Shown here: one piece after another, positions 43,317 to 52,492 of the stretch
How positions within the stretch are numbered: the stretch's first letter is position 1
Layout of the letters: each line of letters begins with the position of its first letter
Assembly: GCF_002270355.1 (NCBI RefSeq)
Contig: NZ_NJFZ01000004.1
Coordinates: forward strand, 1-64,000
From: Flectobacillus sp. BAB-3569
Lineage (GTDB): Bacteria; Bacteroidota; Bacteroidia; Cytophagales; Spirosomataceae
Length of the DNA: 64,000 nt
Direction of reading: 5' to 3'
The notes under the pieces: model-generated
Told to the model about the DNA's origin: nothing
The model's input: the letters and a program-made list of their open reading frames with translations, nothing else
The model's database searches: none
Translations under genes and position numbers: made by a program

Positions 43317-43356
43317 AAGCCGAAGAAGCTAGCTCGAAACTATCCTTCTTCGGCTT
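43317..43356 (+). terminator. Terminator of the SQR gene
   Basis: AAGCCGAAGAAG/CTTCTTCGGCTT 12-bp stem with a 16-nt loop. The T tail is weak (ATGTTATTTT). Confidence 0.75.
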
Positions 43357-43461
43357 ATGTTATTTTAAAACCTTGATAAAGTATATTAACAATGATTCAT
43401 ATACTAATATATTGTCGTATCTTGTAAGATATTATCCCCAACTTAAATAGACACCCTTAGC

Positions 43462-44091
43462 ATGAATTTATCTTTTGTAAAAGAAAAGTTTGTAGGCATT
43501 TTTGAAAAAGGATTGCTCGACGAATTAGAGAAAATTGGCAATTACATGGAGCTTGAAGAAGGTCATGTAATTATGCGCCCAGGAGGATATATCCGTACCG
43601 TACCAATTGTGCTGAGTGGTTCAATCAAAATCCTCCGCCCCGACGATGAAGGACGAGAAGCATTGCTTTATTATTTGGGAGGAATGGATTCATGCGCCAT
43701 GTCATTGAGCTGTTGTCTTGATCGCAAGCAAAGTGAGATATTGGCTATTACAGAAGAAAAGACCACACTAATTACTATTCCAGTCGAAAAAGTAGAAGAA
43801 TGGATGTGTAAATACAGCACATGGAAGCAGTTTGTTTTCCTGACTTACCAGCGCCGCTTTGAAGATCTACTGAATGCCATTGATGAGATTGCCTTTCATA
43901 AACTCGACGAACGTTTACTCAACTTGTTACAACGCAAAAGCAAACAAAGTAAAAGCTCTACCATCAATATCACGCATGAAGTATTGGCGGGCGAGCTCGC
44001 TACATCACGAGAGGTGGTATCTCGTTTGTTGAAACAATTAGAAAAAATAGGAAAAGTAAAACTCTCCAGAAATAAAATAGAACTCTGTTAA
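43462..44091 (+). CDS. Crp/Fnr-family transcriptional regulator, probable sulfur-response activator
   Basis: Protein of 209 residues with a cyclic-nucleotide-type beta-roll (about 10-115), a long dimer helix (about 118-145) and a winged helix-turn-helix with TSREVVSRLLKQLEK. The recognition-helix pattern R-E-x-x-x-R is that of E. coli CRP, which reads TGTGA. That half-site is present in five promoters of sulfur genes in this window. The beta-roll lacks the cAMP-binding RxS signature, has no N-terminal Fe-S cysteines as in FNR, and instead carries C78, C84 and C85 (DSCAMSLSCC) plus C116. A thiol or persulfide sensor is therefore plausible (inference). It lies 165 bp after SQR. No CRP-like box is seen in front of the gene. 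Confidence 0.9.
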   Translation: MNLSFVKEKFVGIFEKGLLDELEKIGNYMELEEGHVIMRPGGYIRTVPIVLSGSIKILRPDDEGREALLYYLGGMDSCAMSLSCCLDRKQSEILAITEEKTTLITIPVEKVEEWMCKYSTWKQFVFLTYQRRFEDLLNAIDEIAFHKLDERLLNLLQRKSKQSKSSTINITHEVLAGELATSREVVSRLLKQLEKIGKVKLSRNKIELC

Positions 44092-44600
44092 ATGAAACAC
44101 TGATGATCATTAGCCGTCTTCATAAACCGTAGATTTACCTTTACCTTCACCACTCACATTTGGAAGAGTATGCTGCTTTAAGTGACTCAATTAAAAATAC
44201 TTGGAGAAATATCGGCATACTCACACAGATAGCACTATTTTACTTCGAACAAGCTTCAATTATTTTCCCAGAAATGCGTTAAACCATTTTAACAAAGAAT
44301 TGTCAGAAAAATAACTAGATGATAAAAGCCTAGGATACAGGGAATAGACTTAAAAAAATAACCAAACTCCTTGACAAATTAAAAGATTGGTATTATCATT
44401 GCATCACGAATAACTGTTCAGTGATATTCTTCAGTTAAGCTCCTTACTAATAATTGCTTAACAATTATCTTCCACCTCGTACCAGATTTCCGAATTTTAA
44501 TTGTAACATTTATCATCTTGTTGTACGACTGTAAAGACGACTTAACCACCATTTTCCTGTAAGGCTCTTTTCATTACTATCAGCCTTATTTTTTACTCGT
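44092..44600. other. Long intergenic leader region before rho
   Basis: 509 bp without a convincing open frame. A possible promoter-like TTGAC at about 44370 lies ahead of TATTATCATTG, a poor fit to TAnnTTTG. The sequence TGTAA-CATTTA-TCATC near 44502 looks like a half CRP-like box but lacks both the TGTGA half and a properly spaced TTTG. A long untranslated leader would be consistent with the autoregulation of rho known in other bacteria. Confidence 0.4.
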
Positions 44601-46355
44601 ATGTATACTATTGAAGAATTAGAGTTTAAGCTCGTATCGGAGCTTCGTGAACTTGCTCAAAAATTAAATATCAACAATACAATTGACCTACCAAAAAAAG
44701 AACTCATCTATAAAATATTTGACCAGCAGGTAAAAGGTAACACCCCGTTATCGACTCCTGCAATTAGCGATGCTATGGAAAATGAACAAAAACCAGAGAG
44801 AAAAGTGAGGAAAGACACAGCCCCTGCTTCAGACAGCCCACGCCCAAAAAGACAACGAATTCAAAAAGTTGATAATCCTGTAGCAGAAGCCAACACGATC
44901 GCAAAAGCAGAACCAATTACTAAATCGGAACCTGCGTTAAAGGAAACTACCGTCAGAACAAGAACCGCTAAAGAGCCCAAAGCTAAAAATGAAGCGGTAG
45001 AAGATATTATCTTTGATTTTGATGAAGACCCAATTGTTATCGATTTGCCAGAAGACGTAGAAAACGAATTTGCTGACATCGATACTTCTTTTATCACAAC
45101 AGGAGGTGAAGATTTTGATTTAGGTTTCAAACAAGATCCACCAACCGATATTCGTCCAGAAGGCAACAAACCGAATAATGCACCAAATACCGCTGCAACT
45201 GTTCGTAAACCTATCTATAACCAAGCTATCCGTGAATTTGACGGTATCATCGAAAACGAAGGTGTACTCGAAATCATGCAAGATGGTGGATATGGATTCT
45301 TAAGATCGGCTGATTATAATTATTTGGCTTCTCCAGATGATATCTATGTTTCGCCTTCTCAAATCAAGCTTTTTGGTCTGAAAACAGGTGATACTGTGCG
45401 TGGAGCGATTCGTCCTCCAAAAGAAGGTGAAAAATACTTTGCCCTTTTGAGAGTAGAGTCTGTCAACGGTAAAACGACCGAAGAAATTCGTGATCGTATT
45501 CCATTCGAATACCTAACGCCGTTGTTTCCTGATGAAAAATTAAATCTTTCATCAAGAGGAGACCAATACTCAACTCGTATTCTTGACTTATTTGCACCAA
45601 TTGGTAAAGGTCAGCGTGGTATGATTGTAGCTCAGCCCAAAACTGGTAAAACAGTCTTGTTGAAAGAAATTGCTAATGCTATTGCCAAAAACCACCCTGA
45701 AGTATATTTGCTAATTTTGCTTATAGATGAACGTCCTGAAGAGGTTACAGATATGCAACGTAGTGTTCGTGCAGAAGTAATTTCATCTACGTTCGACGAA
45801 CAAGCTGAACGCCATGTAAAGGTTGCGAGTATCGTTTTAGAGAAAGCAAAACGTATGGTTGAATGTGGTCATGACGTAGTAATTCTTCTTGACTCTATCA
45901 CTCGTTTGGCTCGTGCGTATAATACTGTCGTTCCGTCATCAGGTAAAATTTTATCAGGTGGTGTCGATGCCAATGCGCTTCACAAACCAAAACGTTTCTT
46001 TGGTGCTGCTCGTAATGTTGAAAATGGTGGTTCATTAACAATCATTGCAACAGCCCTTATCGATACAGGTTCGAAAATGGATGAAGTTATTTTCGAAGAA
46101 TTTAAAGGTACGGGTAACATGGAACTACAACTCGACCGTAAGTTATCTAACCGTCGTATGTTCCCTGCTATCGACGTTCCTGCTTCTGGTACTCGTCGTG
46201 AAGATTTACTCATGGACAAAGAAACACTACAACGTGTTTGGATTTTGCGCAAGCACATGAGCGACATGAATTCAGTAGAGGCGATGGACTTCCTACTACA
46301 ACAAATGAGAAATACACGCAGCAACGAAGAGTTTTTAGCTTCGATGAATCGCTAG
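44601..46355 (+). CDS. rho: Transcription termination factor Rho
   Basis: Protein of 584 residues. Domains: a Rho_N helical domain (1-45), a long charged disordered insert (about 50-200, with [14 protein letters not shown] and the acidic [16 protein letters not shown]), an RNA-binding cold-shock-like domain with GGYGFLR (near 228), and a RecA-type ATPase with Walker A AQPKTGKT (near 344), [13 protein letters not shown] and the R-loop [15 protein letters not shown]. It is a hexameric RNA translocase that ends transcription. The insert makes it longer than the E. coli protein, as is usual in Bacteroidota. Confidence 0.98.
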   Translation: MYTIEELEFKLVSELRELAQKLNINNTIDLPKKELIYKIFDQQVKGNTPLSTPAISDAMENEQKPERKVRKDTAPASDSPRPKRQRIQKVDNPVAEANTIAKAEPITKSEPALKETTVRTRTAKEPKAKNEAVEDIIFDFDEDPIVIDLPEDVENEFADIDTSFITTGGEDFDLGFKQDPPTDIRPEGNKPNNAPNTAATVRKPIYNQAIREFDGIIENEGVLEIMQDGGYGFLRSADYNYLASPDDIYVSPSQIKLFGLKTGDTVRGAIRPPKEGEKYFALLRVESVNGKTTEEIRDRIPFEYLTPLFPDEKLNLSSRGDQYSTRILDLFAPIGKGQRGMIVAQPKTGKTVLLKEIANAIAKNHPEVYLLILLIDERPEEVTDMQRSVRAEVISSTFDEQAERHVKVASIVLEKAKRMVECGHDVVILLDSITRLARAYNTVVPSSGKILSGGVDANALHKPKRFFGAARNVENGGSLTIIATALIDTGSKMDEVIFEEFKGTGNMELQLDRKLSNRRMFPAIDVPASGTRREDLLMDKETLQRVWILRKHMSDMNSVEAMDFLLQQMRNTRSNEEFLASMNR

Positions 46356-46378
46356 TATTTTATCTGCATATATATATC

Positions 46379-46432
46379 AAAGCATTTGCTCATAAAAAAT
46401 GTATAGCATTATTTTTGAGCAAATGCTTTTTG
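46379..46432 (+). terminator. Terminator of rho
   Basis: AAAGCATTTGCTCA pairs with TGAGCAAATGCTTT, followed by T. Spacing 24 bp after the stop. Confidence 0.85.
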
Positions 46433-46597
46433 TTTCTCTTCCCTTATATTCTTCTCTGAGCATATTCCACTCTTTTCGTTAGTGACAAACACCTCTTCAA
46501 AAACAGTTTGTTATTTAAAAACAACTGTTCATTGCATTTATCGTGCTGCTCATATTTAAGCTAATTTTTCAAAGCATAAACTAAGTACCTTTGAATC

Positions 46598-46795
46598 AAT
46601 AATCACAAGCACGTCATAGCTCTTTAATTCAATGGCGGGGATTAAAGAAGCCTCATGAGCATAGTGTTAATGTCGAGTCACTCAAACAGTCCATAAATTA
46701 GTCTTTGAGCTAATATGCTTGAGTGCTTTCTCAAAAGCTAATCAAATATTAGAAAAACTAGTGCACAAGTTTTTAGGTTTTTGATTAGCTTTTTC
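46598..46795 (+). ncRNA. Candidate structured small RNA of about 200 nt
   Basis: A perfect TAnnTTTG element (TACCTTTG, 46586-46593) begins a region with no open frame. It folds into an irregular rod: AAGCAC (46607) with GTGCTT (46723), AGCTC with GAGCT, TAATT with AATTA, ATGG with CCAT, and an inner ATTAA/TTAAT hairpin. A strong intrinsic terminator follows (AAAAGCTAATCAAA with TTTGATTAGCTTTT, 46733-46794). Size, own promoter and terminator, and the long interrupted stem recall 6S RNA. I cannot confirm the family from sequence alone. The gene is orphan between rho and the convergent barrel-protein gene. Confidence 0.55.
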
Positions 46796-46822
46796 ATTGC
46801 GATCCTTACTTTGGTTTATAAA

Positions 46823-46863
46823 ACAAAAAAGCCTGCCATCTCTAAAAGGACGACAGGCTTTAG
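46823..46863 (-). terminator. Terminator of the sigma/barrel-protein operon
   Basis: AAAGCCTG/CAGGCTTT stem with T6 on the minus strand, downstream of the gene ending at 46894. Confidence 0.85.
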
Positions 46864-46893
46864 CCTCTATCTAAAATTCAAAATGATTCTTCC

Positions 46894-48192
46894 TTAAAAA
46901 GTGTAATTCAACTTCAACTCCCCTCCTAGTCCGTATTCTTTGCGGTAATTCACACTTTTTTGTTCAAAAGTATAGGTTGGTGTTAGCTGTACAGAGAAAT
47001 TATTGAAACGTTTCTCAATACCCAACGAAACCAAATAATTATTAAACAATTTGGTCTCTATTGATGAATTGACATTATTGATGGTTTGTTCAATATTCTT
47101 ATCTCTAAAGTCAAAATCTACTCTTCTTGTACCTGAAATATCCAAGTCTGTACCCACCTTACCCAGCACATAAAAATCGCTCTTTAATGGCAAATAATAG
47201 CCAATTCGAATTGGAACCTGTACTAGTGTACTTTGTTCTGCAATATTTTTGATTGGTGCACCAAATGGTATTTTAGGTGCAAACTTTACTCTAAAATCAA
47301 AATCGTTACGCATTTTGAAATGATCGTCATTTGGATAGCGCTGCACAGCCAATTGCGAATACTGAATACCCGCAGTTATACTCAAGCGTTTATCCAAAAA
47401 CAATTCCACGTGGGCACCAACGCCCAATTGTGCACTAGACACAACTCCTCCAACACCAGCACGTACATAGGCATCAGCTAGCGAAAAACGCATTCGTTGT
47501 GGGCCTTGAGTGGTATCTTCAGGCTCGTAATAACTAAAATCAGTCTTCGAAATTTGAGCTTTGGTATCAGCAGAATCCAATTTCCATGTTTTGGATTTTA
47601 GCCTACGCCAATCTGGAATAGCCAAATTTTTCACGATTGATTCTTCAGATTCATCAGCTTTATTGATAATCAAGTTGCCTTGGCTATCTCTTTCAGTATT
47701 TCCAATGCCCGTTTGTCCTTTGTACAACGAACCCTGATGAGCCACCTCCCAATCACCTGAGCCAAAGTCGGCCTCAGTTGCTTGATGTTTCTCAGCATTC
47801 AATCGTTGAACGGAAGCTTTCAAGTGTTTCTCTTGGTTTTGACTAGCACCCAAAGCAAGAGCCAATTCTGCATTTTTTTGTTCTTGTTGTTCTACCTGCT
47901 GAGCTAGCATTTCCTTTTCTACCAAAAGGCTGTCTTTTGTTTCTGTAACTGAAATTAATTGTTGCTGTAAATCTTTTTTTGCATAGTATTGGGTTAAGGT
48001 GGTAAAAAGCAGACTCACAATCGTGATGCTAGCAGCAATATACATTGCTTGTTTGCTCACAAGTACTTTCCAGTATGGTACTTGGTGGGCTTGAGCGAAA
48101 GCTTGGAATTTGTCCCAATCTTCCTCCCGAAAAGTGGGTTGAATTCCATCAAGTTTTTTCTTGATAGAATCATCAAATTGATCAGTTTTCAT
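46894..48192 (-). CDS. Anti-sigma-like membrane protein fused to an outer-membrane beta-barrel-like domain
   Basis: Protein of 432 residues. The N-terminal 45 residues are hydrophilic and may bind sigma. A transmembrane helix follows (KQAMYIAASITIVSLLFTTL), then a coiled coil (about 75-135, rich in Q, E and K) and a linker. The C-terminal part (about 230-432) has alternating barrel-type strands, ending LGGELKLNYTF with a terminal aromatic as in outer-membrane proteins. The start overlaps the end of the sigma gene by 11 nt, so the two are translationally coupled. The inner-membrane helix together with a barrel-like end is topologically odd. The likely role is a sensor/anti-sigma partner of the ECF sigma factor (inference). 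Confidence 0.8.
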   Translation of the reverse strand: MKTDQFDDSIKKKLDGIQPTFREEDWDKFQAFAQAHQVPYWKVLVSKQAMYIAASITIVSLLFTTLTQYYAKKDLQQQLISVTETKDSLLVEKEMLAQQVEQQEQKNAELALALGASQNQEKHLKASVQRLNAEKHQATEADFGSGDWEVAHQGSLYKGQTGIGNTERDSQGNLIINKADESEESIVKNLAIPDWRRLKSKTWKLDSADTKAQISKTDFSYYEPEDTTQGPQRMRFSLADAYVRAGVGGVVSSAQLGVGAHVELFLDKRLSITAGIQYSQLAVQRYPNDDHFKMRNDFDFRVKFAPKIPFGAPIKNIAEQSTLVQVPIRIGYYLPLKSDFYVLGKVGTDLDISGTRRVDFDFRDKNIEQTINNVNSSIETKLFNNYLVSLGIEKRFNNFSVQLTPTYTFEQKSVNYRKEYGLGGELKLNYTF

Positions 48193-48775
48193 AAAAATTG
48201 TTTGTTAATCCGACTGAGAATAAATGCGGATAATATGTCTTTATCATCTCTTGAAGTTTCAAACGGGCTTTCATAAAATTAGAACGTGACGTTCCTTCAT
48301 TGATACCCAACATCTCTGCAATCTCACGGTGATTGTATCCATCTACTACGTGCATCATAAAAACCGTTCGGTATGAGGTAGGTAGCTTTTGCACCAATGC
48401 CAAAATATCTTCTGCCGCCATTTTGTCAATCACATTTTCGTCATATACGGGCATGGTGGCATGCTCAACCTCTAAGCTGTATAAGTTCTTTTCTCGTTTG
48501 TGATAGTAATTAATGCACGTATTTACGAGAATCGTTCTAAACCACGCCTTAAACGATTGAATATTTTCATAACGATGGATATTTTGAAATACCTTCATAA
48601 AACTATCATTAAGTATTTCCTCCGCATCTTCCTGATTGGAGGCATACCTTTGACAGATATTTTTGGCATAACTGAAGTAACTCTTGAAGAGTACCTTTTG
48701 AGCGTCGGGATTTTGTTCTCGGCAAGCTCTTAAGACACTTTCAAGGTCATCCTTGTCAAAGTCGGTATTTTTTTT
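48182..48775 (-). CDS. ECF-type RNA polymerase sigma factor, start codon unresolved
   Basis: The first ATG (48598) gives 138 residues beginning MKVFQNIHRY, which cuts off sigma region 2. The frame stays open 59 codons further upstream and encodes a good region 2: KVLFKSYFSYAKNICQRYA followed by NQEDAEEILNDSF. Region 4 is LPTSYRTVFMMHVVDGYNHREIAEMLG. That extension has no ATG, GTG or TTG before an in-frame TAG at 48778-48776, which adjoins an A8 run (forward T 48768-48775). An error or indel in that homopolymer, or a non-standard start, is therefore likely. The gene overlaps the anti-sigma/barrel gene by 11 nt. Confidence 0.85.
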   Translation of the reverse strand, partial: KKNTDFDKDDLESVLRACREQNPDAQKVLFKSYFSYAKNICQRYASNQEDAEEILNDSFMKVFQNIHRYENIQSFKAWFRTILVNTCINYYHKREKNLYSLEVEHATMPVYDENVIDKMAAEDILALVQKLPTSYRTVFMMHVVDGYNHREIAEMLGINEGTSRSNFMKARLKLQEMIKTYYPHLFSVGLTNNFYEN

Positions 48776-48934
48776 CTAAAAAACAAAGGCTTAAGTGTTT
48801 TATAAAGCTAAGTTAAACATTTGAACAGACTATCTACTATGGTAATGGGCTGATATTCAATTATACCCATCAAAATCTTGTATTTTCTTTATCTGAAATC
48901 CTTCTAAATAGCTTGACTGCGATTAAGTGTTTTT

Positions 48935-48969
48935 CGTTGCCTGAAAAAAAAAAAAAAAATTAGGCAACG
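48935..48969. other. Hairpin with a poly(A)16 loop
   Basis: CGTTGCCT and AGGCAACG form a perfect 8-bp stem capped by G-A16-TT, between the divergent sigma factor and the exported barrel gene. No strong T tail follows on either strand. The A16 run (48944-48959) may vary in length. Confidence 0.7.
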
Positions 48970-49087
48970 TTTTATCACACGATTGAGGTCATGTTTATTG
49001 AATTCAAACCAATAACATATTGAGAATGAGTAACCTCAAATCTTAGTATGTAACTGTATAGCAAGAACCATTTATTATATACATTTT

Positions 49088-49765
49088 ATGAAAAAATTAA
49101 GAACACTTGTATTAATCAGCCTAACTACCATGACTATTGGCGCTATGGCTCAGCAAAGCGCTGTTGTAAAAGATTCTAGTAAGACAGAATACATTTTAAA
49201 AGGCCTAAGACCCGTAAAAATAAAGCAGATAGGAGTATATGTGGCTCCCGAAACTCAAATCAGTTATTTGGATGGTCATGTAAAGCCCTTGTTTGGAGGC
49301 TCGGCAATGATTTTATTAAATCAAAAATTAGGTATAGGGCTGAGTGGGTATAGTACAGGGCGTGGTTTTCGCAGTGGCGATGGAGTTGATTTTAGATATG
49401 GTGGTGTAAAGGTTGAATACACTTTCAGACCTAGCAAACGCTTCCACTTTAGTATTCCAATTTTGTTAGGAATGGGCTCTGCCAATGATAGAGAATACAA
49501 TGACAATAGAAATTCTCAGCCTTGGGGTGGTCCATCGAGAAATGGCTTTGGAAATCGCTTTTTTGTAGCACAAGGAGGCATAAATCTGGAAGGTAATTTG
49601 TTTAAATACGCTAAAGTTTTTGTTGGAGCGAGTTACCGTTTTGCAGGCATTGACAATCGTCGCTCAACCAGTACATTAGATTATAATCAAGTGAGTGGTC
49701 TGTCGGTAAATTTAGGGTTGAAGTTTGGTTTGTTTGACCATTCTCTTCAAAAGAAAAGCAAATAA
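49088..49765 (+). CDS. Exported outer-membrane beta-barrel-like protein, unknown function
   Basis: Protein of 225 residues with a signal peptide (MKKLRTLVLISLTTMTIGAMAQ). The body shows amphipathic strands (GVKVEYTFRPSKRFHFSIPILLGMG, AKVFVGASYRFAGI, LSVNLGLKFGLFD), like small PorT/OmpA-N-type barrels. It is divergent from the sigma operon, so it may be a target of that sigma factor. The gene is followed after 40 bp by the SGNH-like gene. Confidence 0.8.
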   Translation: MKKLRTLVLISLTTMTIGAMAQQSAVVKDSSKTEYILKGLRPVKIKQIGVYVAPETQISYLDGHVKPLFGGSAMILLNQKLGIGLSGYSTGRGFRSGDGVDFRYGGVKVEYTFRPSKRFHFSIPILLGMGSANDREYNDNRNSQPWGGPSRNGFGNRFFVAQGGINLEGNLFKYAKVFVGASYRFAGIDNRRSTSTLDYNQVSGLSVNLGLKFGLFDHSLQKKSK

Positions 49766-49805
49766 CGTATACTGGAAAAGGTTCAAAAATTAGCACTAAT
49801 ACAAC

Positions 49806-50606
49806 ATGAGAATCTTGGTAATTGGTGGGCATCAGGTTTTTGGATATGGTGTCGCTACATCTAAAGGATTTGTCGATGTACTTACCGAAAGCGTAAGTAC
49901 ACTCGACCACGAGCAGGTAGTTGTAGATACCTTGGTGCATTTTTCTATGGAAAAAACCATCGAGGCGCTTATGGGACTTGGCAATTATATTTCCAATTAT
50001 CAGTTAATAATCATTCAAAGTGGATTGGATGAACTTGATGGAGAGCGACCATGGACGCAATTATTAAATGACTCTTCTGATTCATTTAATAATCAGGTAG
50101 AAACAGACGAAGTGTACCGTAAAGCGATAATTGTACCATCCAATTTGGGTCTAATGCGGGAATTATATCGACCAGATCCTAATTTAAAGCAACCATCTTT
50201 AAGTTTCCCTTGGCTTCCTTATATCAAAAGGGTGCTATTAAATAAAATAGCGAGTACAGAGAAGCTTGGAGTTATCAAACACTTTGAGCGACAGCTTAAA
50301 GTAATGGTAAATCTGCTTCAAAACTTTAAAGAAAAGGTAATCTTAATTGGTCCACAACCTAGTTTGAATCCATGTACGCAATTACTACGAAATCTAGGAG
50401 AAAATATCCTCAAAGACGTTTGTAAAGCACAGGATTTTAATTGGTTCAAAACAATGGAGGTGATTGAACCTCACCCCTATTTTTTCTTGAACGATGGCAA
50501 GCATCTCAATGCACTTGGACATCGAGTGTTGGCAAGTCAGATACTAAGACACTATCGTTTTGAAGTTCGTAAACATCAATATTATTTCCAGCTATGTGAC
50601 AATTAG
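49806..50606 (+). CDS. SGNH/GDSL-hydrolase-like protein
   Basis: Cytoplasmic protein of 266 residues. It opens with the strand MRILVIGGHQVFGYGVATSKG, in the position of block I but with Gly-His-Gln where GDS(L) would normally supply Ser. It has an IIQSGLDEL strand and ends in the block V-like NDGKHLNALGH (Asp-x-x-His). Because block I lacks a clear catalytic Ser, enzymatic activity is uncertain. Lies 40 bp after the barrel gene and 51 bp before the S41 peptidase, probably in one unit. Confidence 0.65.
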   Translation: MRILVIGGHQVFGYGVATSKGFVDVLTESVSTLDHEQVVVDTLVHFSMEKTIEALMGLGNYISNYQLIIIQSGLDELDGERPWTQLLNDSSDSFNNQVETDEVYRKAIIVPSNLGLMRELYRPDPNLKQPSLSFPWLPYIKRVLLNKIASTEKLGVIKHFERQLKVMVNLLQNFKEKVILIGPQPSLNPCTQLLRNLGENILKDVCKAQDFNWFKTMEVIEPHPYFFLNDGKHLNALGHRVLASQILRHYRFEVRKHQYYFQLCDN

Positions 50607-50657
50607 TCTTAGCTATGCAGTCAAGCATTATAACACTCACTAAATTTTATAAATAGT

Positions 50658-52103
50658 ATGCTACGTTTCAACAACATCAAATTTATAACCGTATTCAGTA
50701 TTAGTCTGTTGGTATTTACGGCTTGTTCAAAAAAGGATGACACAACTGTTACTCCTTCAGACAATACCCAGCAGATTAATCAGTGGATTTATGATACGAT
50801 GTCAGATGCATATTATTGGTTCGATCAATTGCCAGCCATTAGTACGCTAACGTTGACAGATGCTTCTGATGATTTCTTTGAAAAGTTGGTATATCAACGT
50901 AGTTCTGTCGATAGATTTTCGATGGTAACAGATGATGTTGATGAACTCGCAAAAGAGTTTAATGGTGTTTCTAAAGTTTTTGGTATTCGTTACATGCTTG
51001 GTTATTTGGACAATACCCAAACTAACGTTGGCATTGTTTTAACTCAAGTAATAGGAGGAAGTCCTGCTGCGGTTGTAGGGCTTAATAGAGGTGATATTAT
51101 TGTAAAAATCAATGGACAGAATATTACTAGCAGTAATTTTTCTTCATTGATGGGTAACGAAACCGTTACTTTTACTTTAGGAAGTATAAGCAATGGTACC
51201 ATAACAGCTACTTCGAAGACGGTATCAGTAACCAAAGCAGAAGTTACTGAAAATCCGATAGCGTTTTCTAGTATTGTTCAAAAGCCATCTGCTAATAAAA
51301 CTATTGGGTATTTGGTTTATACACAATTTGTACCCGGGCTTGACAGTGGCGACACCCTGAAATACGACAATCAGTTACGAAGTATTTTTGCTGACTTCAA
51401 AGCGGCTGGCGTAAATGAGCTAGTATTAGATTTGAGATTTAATCCAGGAGGGTATATCAGTAGTGCCACAACCTTGGCTTCTCTGATTGTTAACAACTTG
51501 ACTACTAATAAGATTTTCTTTAAAGATCAATACAATAGTAAATATCAAACTTATTTTGCGAAGCAATATGGAAGCAATATATTTAACAACTATTTTTCTA
51601 TTGAAAAAAATAATATTGGCAATAATCTAAACCGAGTGTTCGTATTAACATCTAACGGAACGGCATCCTCAAGTGAGCTAGTGATCAATGGATTAAAGCC
51701 CTATATGCAAGTCATTACGATTGGAGAGCATACCTACGGTAAAAACCTGTTTGGAACACTGATAGCTGACGACCAAAAACGTTGGAAATGGGGAATTTAC
51801 ATGATGTTGGGTATCACTCAAAATGCAAATGGAGAATCAGACTATGGAAATATAAACGGAATCGCACCCACCTATGCTGTAGATGACAATGTATTGCCAA
51901 TACAGCCTTTAGGTAATGATTATGAACCGTTGTTTAACAAAGCCTTAACTGTGATGGGCGTGTCGATACCAAATACCAACGGCGCTCGCCAGAATGCAGG
52001 AATTTTATTAAACTACACCACCCATGAAAATTATGCAGATAATCCGATGAGGAACGAGAAATTTATGATCAAAAACTATCTCCCCAAATTAATTAACGAA
52101 TAA
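50658..52103 (+). CDS. S41-family (C-terminal-processing-like) lipoprotein peptidase
   Basis: Protein of 481 residues with lipobox Cys in LLVFTACSKK. It has a PDZ-like domain (about 120-195, GGSPAAVVGLNRGDIIVKIN), then the S41 catalytic part: LVLDLRFNPGGYISSA, the nucleophile region TSNGTASSSELVINGL and the Lys region HTYGKNLFG. It is a periplasmic serine protease of the tail-specific or tricorn-core type; the substrate is unknown. Its stop is 2 bp before the next small gene. Confidence 0.93.
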   Translation: MLRFNNIKFITVFSISLLVFTACSKKDDTTVTPSDNTQQINQWIYDTMSDAYYWFDQLPAISTLTLTDASDDFFEKLVYQRSSVDRFSMVTDDVDELAKEFNGVSKVFGIRYMLGYLDNTQTNVGIVLTQVIGGSPAAVVGLNRGDIIVKINGQNITSSNFSSLMGNETVTFTLGSISNGTITATSKTVSVTKAEVTENPIAFSSIVQKPSANKTIGYLVYTQFVPGLDSGDTLKYDNQLRSIFADFKAAGVNELVLDLRFNPGGYISSATTLASLIVNNLTTNKIFFKDQYNSKYQTYFAKQYGSNIFNNYFSIEKNNIGNNLNRVFVLTSNGTASSSELVINGLKPYMQVITIGEHTYGKNLFGTLIADDQKRWKWGIYMMLGITQNANGESDYGNINGIAPTYAVDDNVLPIQPLGNDYEPLFNKALTVMGVSIPNTNGARQNAGILLNYTTHENYADNPMRNEKFMIKNYLPKLINE

Positions 52104-52105
52104 TT

Positions 52106-52357
52106 ATGAACGTATCAGAAAGTATGACACTTTGCACGGTTAAAACCACGCAAAGACCTCATTACGATGAAATTGTCCAAAAGCTTTCCCAGTGTTGTTA
52201 TTGGTGCAAACAAACACTTGGCTTACAGCTTTTCAAAGGCTTTCAGATGGCTATTACGATTGCTAACCAAGAACTTACATTTGAATTAAAAGATTTTTCG
52301 TCAGAAAAAACTCCGACTTATTTCTTTGACTTGGTAGAGCAACACCCCCTAGCATAA
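52106..52357 (+). CDS. Small protein of unknown function after the S41 peptidase
   Basis: 83 residues, MNVSESMTLCTVKTTQRP, with a Cys cluster LSQCCYWCKQT near the middle and no signal peptide or membrane segment. Starting 2 nt after the peptidase stop, it is almost certainly cotranscribed. I do not recognise it. The Cys pattern (CC-x2-C) might bind metal. Confidence 0.6.
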   Translation: MNVSESMTLCTVKTTQRPHYDEIVQKLSQCCYWCKQTLGLQLFKGFQMAITIANQELTFELKDFSSEKTPTYFFDLVEQHPLA

Positions 52358-52492
52358 TATAGCCATAAGGTTTCATCCATAGCTTTTATGGATGAAATCT
52401 TAAACCCAACCGTTCATCTTTCTGCTACAAACTATTACGCGTGCCATCTTTACGTTTTACTAACCATATATTTTAACAAAATCTTTCATCCA

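Noticed and set aside
44502-44517. CRP-like half box (TGTAA-CATTTA-TCATC) upstream of rho
   Set aside because: Only one half matches, the other has two changes, and there is no TTTG at the spacing seen in the five sulfur promoters.
46598-46795. tmRNA, RNase P RNA or SRP RNA for the small RNA
   Set aside because: No CCA end or tag frame, no RNase P core sequence and no GGAA-type SRP loop; size is also wrong for tmRNA and RNase P.
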